Shown here one piece after another: positions 57,838-64,000 of a stretch of DNA of 64,000 bases. The position numbers and the translations under genes were made by a program. Source of the stretch: an uncultured Christensenella sp. (GTDB lineage Bacteria; Bacillota; Clostridia; Christensenellales; Pumilibacteraceae). The stretch covers positions 62,001-126,000 of the forward strand of contig CAJTPT010000001.1 of assembly GCA_910578545.1 (NCBI GenBank). The letters are read 5' to 3'. Under the pieces are notes generated by a model. The model made no database searches. It saw nothing but the letters and a program-made list of their open reading frames with translations, and had not been told where the DNA came from. Each line of letters starts with the position of its first letter. Position 1 is the stretch's first letter.

Positions 57838-60459
57838 TTATTCTGATTTCCCATATTCTTCGTTCTTGGCATACAGTGTTTGATCAAACCCACCGCCATA
57901 TTCGGGGGAAAGCCCGGTTGTATCCACCTTTCCTGTCCAAGTATTACCACTAAACAAGCCTTTTTTTGTTTGTGTTCCTGCAATCTGCCCCATAATAGGC
58001 TGTATAAAGCCGTCATAACTAAGACAGCCCCCATACTTAATGGTTCCGGAGTTCTTACAATTAGTACACTTACCGGAATTCGTTCCGGTAATTCCACCAA
58101 AGGCTCTGTTAGACTGCACCCCGCTTCCGAAATAGTTATATCTATAGGTCAAAGTTCCTTTATTTTGGCAACCATCAATTTGACCGCTATTTCCGGACGA
58201 TATACCTCCGGTATTCCCGCTTCCTGTAATCGATGCCTCATTTATACATTTTGTTATAGTCCCTGTAGAAGAGTTAATACTGACAATTCCTCCAGCATTC
58301 GCGCCGTCAGGAGCTCCCGAACTTACGATTGATCCTTTTGACGTACAGTTATTTATTACACCATAATTGGTTACTGATATACCGCCGATCCTGGGGGTTC
58401 CAGCATTGATATCTATATTTAACTGCACATTACAATTTTGAATTATTCCAGCTTCAACATTTTCATATGCAATGCCGCCTATTCTCACCGAACCATTTTG
58501 CGCTGTTCCGTTTTCCATTATCGAGCCATAGTTTGCTACTTTAATGGTAGCTTTTACGTTCAAATTCGATATAAAACCCCTATTTTCAGAGAATACGCCG
58601 AAGATATACATTGTCTTTGCAGGAACTTTATCTATATTAAAATTATAAGTTATAGTATGATTGTCTCCATAAAAATTACCGTAATTTACACCACACTTTG
58701 TATATTTGTTAATTGTGTCCAAGTTTAAATCACAAAGCAAATATGTTTTATAGTCGCCTTGGTATTGATTATTTAAAAAAGTCATATCGGATACTTTTCT
58801 GATAAACTTATGAATCGTAATTTTTTTTGTCGATATTTCCGCATGAACGTCATCACCGATTTTTACTTGAATAGTCTGTGTAAATGCACAACCTCCACTA
58901 GATGTCGGTTTGACTTTAAATTTATATTCCCAACGATGTGTTGTGTACCCATCCTGACTAGTTTCATTTTCAATAACATTATAATCCAATTCACTCGAAA
59001 ATACAACTTTATTCCAATACGTATAAGGACGATTGTAATTAAACTCACTCGAAGAATAATAATAATTATTATATTTAAAATCTATGATAAAGCTGTGATA
59101 GTCCTCATCTGTTATTTCTTCTGGCTGGGATACTACATTCATCTCACCTGCGTATTCCACTTTAGCATCACATCTATTTTTCCATTCTTTTCCATATATG
59201 CGCGTAGCTGCAACTTCGCTCAATAATGCGGTATGTATAGTTTGTGTGTCATCCCACCCTTCAAACACATTATTTCCAATCACATTTATAGAGCGCGGAA
59301 GATATAAATCAGTTATACCACTTACATTGTTAAATGCATCATCTTTTATTACGGATATGCTTTCCGGAATTTTTACAACGCCGATATTCTCATAAGCAAT
59401 TGTACCATTAACAGGTCTAAAATTGATATTGTTTATCTTATTTGCAAAAAACATTCCTATTACTATTGTCTCAGGAGTGGGCAAAGTAATAAAAGGCGTC
59501 GATATAGAATTAAATGGCATAATCGATTCGCCTGATAATTCACAATTATAAGTCACATCCCTGTTAATTGTAAAACCTTCTTTAATAGTTAACGAAGAAA
59601 AAGCCATTGAACTAATATTAATAGGCTTGTCGCTCGAAAGAATCGTAATCGTCTCAAATGTTGACTCCGAAAAGGCAAACATACCTATGTCATCACATTC
59701 ACTGCCAATCTCTAAGTGCCCCTGACTTTCATTTTCCATGAATGGCTGAAAAGGTGCTAATTTTTTTACGGTAGAAACAGTCTTTGTGTACGGGTTTATT
59801 TGTTGGACTTCCTCATAAATGAAATCATGCAACCAGAGATTTCCGTTTTCATCGATAGTATTATAATCATGATCTTGCACGCCGTTACCGGAATTCCAAC
59901 TAGACGACCACCCGACGGAAGCTGTATCAAATCTGGCATGAACAGTGGTTTTATTCCCTAAGAAAATATTACTCCCAACAGTCTTTAATGTTGAAGGGAA
60001 AATGATGTCACTTAATAAAGGGCACCTAATAAATGCTCCCATACTAATTTCTTCTACTTTCGGCGCGTATGCAAGTTCAAGATTCTTACAATTTTGAAAA
60101 GCTGCACTACTTATCCGTCTAATAGATGGCATGATTATTGTCTTCAAACTGCTTGCAGATGCAAAGCCGTTTGTCTGAATCTCTTTAACCGCATACTCCA
60201 TATCATTAATCATAACTTTTTGCGGTAACCGAATATTTTCGATAGTTTTATCAACTAGTTTAACCGAACACTCAGTTTCAGAAATAGGGGTAAAATCAAA
60301 AGCATTTTGATCTGTGTAAATGATAGATTCAATTGATTTCTGCGACTCGGCTTTCACAGGATTTGCTTTCTTATTAAATACAAAAACAAATGCCATAGCA
60401 AACATTGATATTAATATAAATGAAATTGTTGTATTTCTAATTATTATTCTTTTACTCAT
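57838..60459 (-). CDS. Secreted BspA-type leucine-rich and GLUG-repeat protein
   Basis: The 873-residue protein has an N-terminal signal or anchor (TTISFILISMFAMAFVFVFNKK). LRR_5/BspA-type repeats span about residues 80-440, recognisable from phrases such as FASASSLKTIIMPSIRRISSAAFQNCKNL and IPESISVIKDDAFNNVSGITDLYLPRS. The last 300 residues are GLUG-like (IGGIAYENVEAGIIQNC, AGGIVSINSSTGTITKC, GGISSGNSGQIDGC, GGITGTNSGKC). It is probably a cell-surface or released adhesin. AAGGAGG precedes ATG 60459. It precedes the 800-residue gene on the same strand but ends over 100 nt before that gene's own promoter, so the two are separate units. Confidence 0.85.
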   Translation of the reverse strand: MSKRIIIRNTTISFILISMFAMAFVFVFNKKANPVKAESQKSIESIIYTDQNAFDFTPISETECSVKLVDKTIENIRLPQKVMINDMEYAVKEIQTNGFASASSLKTIIMPSIRRISSAAFQNCKNLELAYAPKVEEISMGAFIRCPLLSDIIFPSTLKTVGSNIFLGNKTTVHARFDTASVGWSSSWNSGNGVQDHDYNTIDENGNLWLHDFIYEEVQQINPYTKTVSTVKKLAPFQPFMENESQGHLEIGSECDDIGMFAFSESTFETITILSSDKPINISSMAFSSLTIKEGFTINRDVTYNCELSGESIMPFNSISTPFITLPTPETIVIGMFFANKINNINFRPVNGTIAYENIGVVKIPESISVIKDDAFNNVSGITDLYLPRSINVIGNNVFEGWDDTQTIHTALLSEVAATRIYGKEWKNRCDAKVEYAGEMNVVSQPEEITDEDYHSFIIDFKYNNYYYSSSEFNYNRPYTYWNKVVFSSELDYNVIENETSQDGYTTHRWEYKFKVKPTSSGGCAFTQTIQVKIGDDVHAEISTKKITIHKFIRKVSDMTFLNNQYQGDYKTYLLCDLNLDTINKYTKCGVNYGNFYGDNHTITYNFNIDKVPAKTMYIFGVFSENRGFISNLNVKATIKVANYGSIMENGTAQNGSVRIGGIAYENVEAGIIQNCNVQLNIDINAGTPRIGGISVTNYGVINNCTSKGSIVSSGAPDGANAGGIVSINSSTGTITKCINEASITGSGNTGGISSGNSGQIDGCQNKGTLTYRYNYFGSGVQSNRAFGGITGTNSGKCTNCKNSGTIKYGGCLSYDGFIQPIMGQIAGTQTKKGLFSGNTWTGKVDTTGLSPEYGGGFDQTLYAKNEEYGKSE

Positions 60460-60910
60460 TATAATATCCTCCTTAATGAGTGGCTATTATTAATTTTATT
60501 TTTTCGCCATTGACACTGTTTAGAATTTCTTTTTCAATTGATTTTTTCTTGTTACACCTATACTACAACAAATAGAATAGCACCGCAAAAATAATTAAGT
60601 CAATGTAAATTAATTTCATTTTACGGGCATATAATTCATTTTTTGAATTGAATGCTCGATTTTTGAAATTATGACTGAAGGGTACATATACCATATATTA
60701 TATAAAGATTATATTTTTAACTGATTTATATCGTATGATTTTTAGTAATGCAACCTTTTAGTAACTTTTTAAATAGAACATATCAAAAAATTAAACTCCA
60801 TTTCCGCGTATATTCTTCGAAATTGTTTGTTTTTCTTCGTTTTTTTCACTTTTTAAAACAATGTGATATGATTTATATATAAATTGATATATAACGGAGA
60901 AAACAAACAT
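60460..60910. other. AT-rich intergenic region with no gene seen
   Basis: This 451-bp stretch is rich in A and T tracts and lies between the divergent BspA-type gene and the second Spo0A-C gene, so it must hold both promoters. I find no open frame with a ribosome site. A 0A-box-like TTnGACAA was looked for but nothing convincing was found by eye. Confidence 0.5.
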
Positions 60911-61240
60911 ATGACAAAGCAAACTATTTTAACGCACGTGGAAAAACTCGTAGCCGATTCATCTGTCCCGCCGCACCTTATCGGTTTCACGTTCCTGAGC
61001 GAAGCCGTAGTTCTAAAAAAAGAAAGGTCGATCATTAAGCTTAAAGAAATATACAACACTATCGCACAAAAATACAACAGCAATCAGTGTGCTGTTACAC
61101 GAAGCATTTCGTACGCCATTTCCCAAGCGGAATACTTAAGAAAGTATCTTTCATTAAGCAAATACGAAACCACTTTTAACGGCAAAATCATATCTGCGCT
61201 TGCGCTCAAGCTTAATTCCGAAGATCGCGACCGAGAGTAA
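60911..61240 (+). CDS. Stand-alone Spo0A C-terminal DNA-binding domain (paralogue 2)
   Basis: The 109-residue product is a close relative of the protein at 53510: VPPHLIGFTFLSEAVVLK, the HTH region IKLKEIYNTIAQKYNSNQCAVTRSISYAISQAE, and the end FNGKIISALALKLNS. The stretches AVTRSISYA and SQAE are identical in the two. It also lacks a receiver domain. The start at 60911 is supported by an ACGGAG site and by alignment with the paralogue; a longer frame upstream has none. The two paralogues flank the block of secreted repeat proteins. Confidence 0.85.
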   Translation: MTKQTILTHVEKLVADSSVPPHLIGFTFLSEAVVLKKERSIIKLKEIYNTIAQKYNSNQCAVTRSISYAISQAEYLRKYLSLSKYETTFNGKIISALALKLNSEDRDRE

Positions 61241-61254
61241 TGGCGGGCTTTAAT

Positions 61255-61639
61255 TTAGGTATAATATCCCCACGCCCTGCCCGCCGCCGCGTCACCGGTA
61301 ATGCCGCTGTCTACGCCGTAGAACATAGCAAGCGGTTGGTAGGAGATGTTCGCGCGAATACTCTCTTGTAAGACAGATACAGGCAAAAGATGCTTTTTGG
61401 GGGTCAAACGACCAAATGACAGCGCCCTCGAGATCGACTATCTCGCCGCCGTACCAAAAGCGATAATGCTTTGGGTCCTGCTCGCGCATGCGCACGATTT
61501 CCTCTATCGTCTCCGCTTTGAGTAATCGACGAATATCTTCCCAAGTGCTGTGAATGCGTGTCGCGCCGTTACACACCCGGTCGGCAATCTCGCCAAGTCT
61601 CGGCGCGACGTGCGTTTCGTATTTATTCGGTCGCGCCAT
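61255..61639 (-). pseudogene. Prophage terminase remnant (small-subunit start fused to large-subunit fragment, frameshifted)
   Basis: AGGAGG precedes ATG 61639, and the first residues MARPNKYETHVAPRLGEI look like the start of a phage terminase small subunit. The sequence then changes to EQDPKHYRFWYGGEIVDLEGAVIWSF, which resembles the segment of terminase large subunits before the nuclease domain. After a frameshift near 61415 the reading continues in another frame as VLQESIRANISYQPLAMFYGVDSG and stops at 61255. Together this looks like a deletion joining two terminase genes plus a frameshift. It lies next to tmRNA, a common prophage target. The original frame runs on only to 61292. Confidence 0.5.
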
Positions 61640-61665
61640 ACTTCCTCCTGTTTTACGCATGAAAA

Positions 61666-61693
61666 AAGCAACGTGTTTGGCGTTGCTTCGTTT
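61666..61693. terminator. Hairpin terminator upstream of the terminase remnant
   Basis: AAGCAACG (61666-61673) pairs with CGTTGCTT (61681-61688) and is flanked by A and T runs. The following 61694-61897 stretch holds no gene I can support. Confidence 0.6.
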
Positions 61694-61897
61694 TTGTTTA
61701 TTCATAGTTTTGCAATTTAACTACTTCTCTACAATATCAAACATAAGTATATATCAGTACGGCATCCATAAAAACACAACAGCCACGCCTATTTTGGTAT
61801 ATGGACTCTTTATATTAAAAAGTAAAAAATAGTAAAGCCAAAAAATAAATCCGAACCAATCACGAGTGACAATGATTGAGTTCGGATTATTATGATG

Positions 61898-62288
61898 TGG
61901 TGGAGATGACCGGAGTCGAACCGGTTTCCGGTACGGGTTCACGCGGACTTCTACAGGTTTAGTTTATCGCTTAAAGTCCGACGCAAAACCGCAATAAACA
62001 AAGGTTTTGCGCCGCAAGGTCTTGTTACTCGGCGGTGCGCGACCGAAACACAACCGAGTTGCCTATCTTGATTACGCCCGTTTTCCGCCGATAGGATACG
62101 GGAACGAACGTGTAGCTTTTACTTAAGCTGCAAATGCCATTGCCGGAGCCGCAACGGGAGCTGCGAACTTCATGACTTTGGCGTTTTCGGTTTTGTTGGC
62201 AATTAAAGCCTTTTGCGTTTTTAGATAGCCGACCCTATCACCTGCTTTCCGTCGCTACGCCGCGCCGTCGAAGCCATTACATCCCCAT
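61898..62288 (-). ncRNA. ssrA: tmRNA (transfer-messenger RNA)
   Basis: The 3' end (complement of 61898-61925) reads as a T-arm and acceptor with TTCGACTCC and terminal CCA. The 5' end starts GGGGATGTAATGGCTTCGACGG at 62288. Inside, a tag frame (62200-62123) reads ANKTEN ... AMAFAA followed by TAA, 25 codons in all. tmRNA with SmpB rescues stalled ribosomes and marks the peptide for proteolysis; RNase R, also in this window, removes the faulty message. A TATATT box lies 7 nt upstream of the first G. The tag is much longer than the common 8-15 residues but keeps the hydrophobic Ala-Ala end. smpB is not in the window. Confidence 0.93.
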
Positions 62289-62591
62289 GACGCAATATAG
62301 CGTTAATTGGTATAAACCGCAGTAAAACACATTTTTACGGCAAAATCGCATCGCGCATAGCAAGCTATTTTGTCGCTATAAAGGCAACCTGGCGAAGTTG
62401 CACGGAACCTACGAGCGAGCTTAACGCATATAGAGTACAAAATATCCGCTTGGGAAGTTGTTCTACTATGGTTGATACCACGTACTACTATACATTATTT
62501 TATGAACAAAATCAAGTGTTTGTTTAAACTAAGTTAACGGATATGCCGATTTTATCATTGAATCAAACTCGACTGTTCCCACCGTCTCGCG
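62289..62591. other. Intergenic region upstream of tmRNA
   Basis: This 303-bp region holds the tmRNA promoter (TATATT near 62300) and several short inverted repeats such as ATAGC/GCTAT near 62360-62385. No open frame or known RNA was recognised. Confidence 0.4.
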
Positions 62592-63155
62592 CTATATGAC
62601 TATTCCGCCGAGAAGCCGTGCCGTCATTGCCGCCATGGTATCGGCGGGGGTCTGAAAGTCGTTTTTCATCCACTCGCGCATAATGGAAGCGATCCCTGCG
62701 GCGGCGAAGTTGAGGTAATAATCGGCGAGCATGGGGTCGTATGTTGTGGCGTTGTGCAGAGTTTCTTCCACCTCGATTTCCACGAACTCACGTATCTTTT
62801 CGGTGATGAACGGATACAAATCGGGGTCGAAAAATATCAAGGCGAACTCGCGCGTGCACAATATATACTCGAACCAATACTTATAAATTTTGCGTGCGCC
62901 CGACGTTTTAAAATCGTACTTTTGCATGAAATCGCAAAACACCTGGTCGACAAGCATTTCTACGACAGCCGTTTTTGAATCGAAATTGCGGTAAAACGTT
63001 TTGCGCGTCACGCCCGCTTGCTTACAAACGTCGCTCACCGAAATCTGCGCAAAAGGCGTTTTTTCGAGTAGCTCGAACAGCGCGGTTGTGATTAGATTCA
63101 TCGATCGCGCCCTACCGGCGTTTATTTTCTGTTTTTGCGTAAAATCAAAACGCAT
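62592..63155 (-). CDS. TetR-family transcriptional regulator
   Basis: The 187-residue product starts with a TetR_N HTH: RSMNLITTALFELLEKTPFAQISVSDVCKQAGVTRKTFYRNFDSKTAVVEMLV (residues 17-69). A helical ligand-binding C-terminal domain follows, with no recognised sub-family signature except the YYLNFAAAGIASIMREWMKNDF end common in the clostridial C-terminal type. It would repress a nearby gene until bound by a ligand; no obvious exporter lies beside it here. The ribosome site GGGCGGG precedes the ATG. The HAD genes upstream are on the same strand, but about 30 nt separate them. Confidence 0.88.
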   Translation of the reverse strand: MRFDFTQKQKINAGRARSMNLITTALFELLEKTPFAQISVSDVCKQAGVTRKTFYRNFDSKTAVVEMLVDQVFCDFMQKYDFKTSGARKIYKYWFEYILCTREFALIFFDPDLYPFITEKIREFVEIEVEETLHNATTYDPMLADYYLNFAAAGIASIMREWMKNDFQTPADTMAAMTARLLGGIVI

Positions 63156-63187
63156 AATCCCGCCCGCAAAAATTTATTGCTAACAAG

Positions 63188-63883
63188 CTAATCTATCAGT
63201 CCGCCCGAACGAAGCGCGTCAAGCAGCTCGTCGGGCTTTTTGATTATAAAATCGGGATTATACTCTCTAAGCACACGCTCGTCGCGAAATCCCCAAGTGA
63301 CGGCAACGACGGGCAAGCCGCACGCCGCCGCCGTCAGCATATCCGTTTCGCCGTCGCCGACGTACACCGACCGCGACCTGTCGCTTCCCAACGCCTCGAG
63401 CGCGTTATTGACGCCGTCGGGCGAAGGCTTTGGTCTTATTCCGTCGCGAACGCCGACTACCGCGTCCACCGTCTTAAAAAACACCGAGCACAATTCCTTA
63501 GCCGCCGCGTCGTACTTGTTGGTAACGATAGCGGTTTTTATCCCGTGCTCTTTTAGACACACAAGCAAATCGCACACGCCCGCGTACGGCGCGGTGCAGT
63601 CCGAGCTGTGCTTGTCGTAGTATTCGGTGAACACCGCAAGACAGGCATTGAGCAGCCGCTTGTCCGAAAACCCGCCGTTATCGGCAAGCGTCTTGCCCGC
63701 CGTCGCAAAGTACAACGCGCGTTCCATAAGCTTGGGCACGCCGTTGCCGACAAACGCGCGCACGCGTTCTACCGATATGCCGCCAAATCCGAACGCGTTA
63801 AGCGCGTGGTTTGTCGCGGCGGTAAGATCGTCGAGCGTGTTGAGTAGCGTGCCGTCCAAATCGAAAATAACCGAGTCAATCAT
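63188..63883 (-). CDS. HAD-family hydrolase, phosphoglycolate-phosphatase type
   Basis: From ATG 63883 the protein has 231 residues and the four HAD motifs: DSVIFDLDGTLLNTLDDL (motif I, nucleophile Asp), IVTNKYDAA (motif II, Thr), KPSPDGVNNALEALG (motif III, Lys) and YVGDGETDMLTAAACGLPVVAVTWGF (motif IV). The alpha-helical cap places it with Gph/PpaX phosphatases; the exact substrate is not clear. The start overlaps the stop of the preceding HAD gene by 1 nt (TAATG), so translation is coupled. A longer frame upstream only reads through that gene. Confidence 0.9.
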   Translation of the reverse strand: MIDSVIFDLDGTLLNTLDDLTAATNHALNAFGFGGISVERVRAFVGNGVPKLMERALYFATAGKTLADNGGFSDKRLLNACLAVFTEYYDKHSSDCTAPYAGVCDLLVCLKEHGIKTAIVTNKYDAAAKELCSVFFKTVDAVVGVRDGIRPKPSPDGVNNALEALGSDRSRSVYVGDGETDMLTAAACGLPVVAVTWGFRDERVLREYNPDFIIKKPDELLDALRSGGLID

Positions 63884-64000
63884 TATCCGACCAATCCGAG
63901 AATTTCGTCCGCGTGCGCCGCCGCGCCGCCGCCTGCCCACAGTCCGCGAATACCGAACCTCTCCGCGCCGCGAACGTCGGCGTCTATGTCGTCGCCTATC
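63883..64000 (-). CDS. HAD hydrolase, C-terminal end (runs off the window)
   Basis: The last 39 codons on the reverse strand read GDDIDADVRGAERFGIRGLWAGGG and end ILGLVG before TAA. GDDIDADVRGA is HAD motif IV. The form resembles the YjjG/NagD-type HAD enzymes. Only the end is visible, and it is coupled to the next HAD gene. Confidence 0.7.
   Translation of the reverse strand, partial: IGDDIDADVRGAERFGIRGLWAGGGAAAHADEILGLVG

Overview
The window looks like a chromosomal contig from an uncultured gut-type member of the Clostridia; Christensenellales-like is my guess from gene content alone. Support comes from a rubrerythrin with an N-terminal rubredoxin domain, spoVG, two free-standing Spo0A DNA-binding domains, ATP-type PEP carboxykinase, BspA/GLUG/MBG-type surface proteins, Shine-Dalgarno sites of the AGGAGG kind and TTGACA-17-TATAAT promoters. 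The host genes are moderately GC-rich, while the inserted element (about 1.4-6.3 kb) and the surface-protein block (about 53-61 kb) are clearly more AT-rich.

Layout. 1-1.4 kb: the start of a MATE exporter and a rubrerythrin gene. 1.3-6.4 kb: an integrative element inserted in the 3' end of the rubrerythrin gene. It is bounded by an 86-bp imperfect duplication of the gene end and carries a tyrosine integrase, two tiny membrane peptides, two lipoproteins behind a leader-peptide attenuator, and a 346-residue unknown protein. 6.9-21.8 kb: housekeeping genes, including a hotdog thioesterase, an odd IlvD-family protein, an acyl carrier protein, a transglutaminase lipoprotein and HtrA-like protease pair, ung, an ArsR regulator, argS, ychF, rnr, secG and spoVG. 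22-26 kb: murC, pckA and rsmA. 26.4-41.4 kb: a translationally coupled pair, a 4501-residue MBG-repeat surface protein and a 517-residue membrane protein with a duplicated cytosolic domain. 42-44 kb: a heavy-metal exporter with a DUF815-type AAA ATPase. 45-49.6 kb: a phosphate-energy group of polyphosphate kinase, Ppx/GppA phosphatase and phosphofructokinase. 49.9-53 kb: small secreted proteins, an XRE regulator and two flavoproteins. 53.5-61.2 kb: an AT-rich block of two secreted repeat proteins, a short HTH protein and a membrane-anchored pyrophosphatase-like protein, flanked by two Spo0A-C paralogues. 61.2-64 kb: a prophage terminase relic, tmRNA, a TetR regulator and two HAD hydrolases.

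Cross-cutting observations. (1) About eight genes have a good -10 box placed 6-9 nt before the start codon and no Shine-Dalgarno site, so leaderless transcripts appear common here. (2) rsmA and pfkA, 23 kb apart, share a conserved 5' leader directly after their promoters. (3) The IlvD-family protein has lost the iron-sulfur cysteines and the catalytic serine of the family. (4) The tmRNA encodes an unusually long 25-residue proteolysis tag. (5) The integrative element targets the codons for the conserved di-iron ligand motif of rubrerythrin and has three AAGTGGAA-type direct repeats near each end.

All functional names come from motif recognition by eye. No database search, alignment program or folding program was run.
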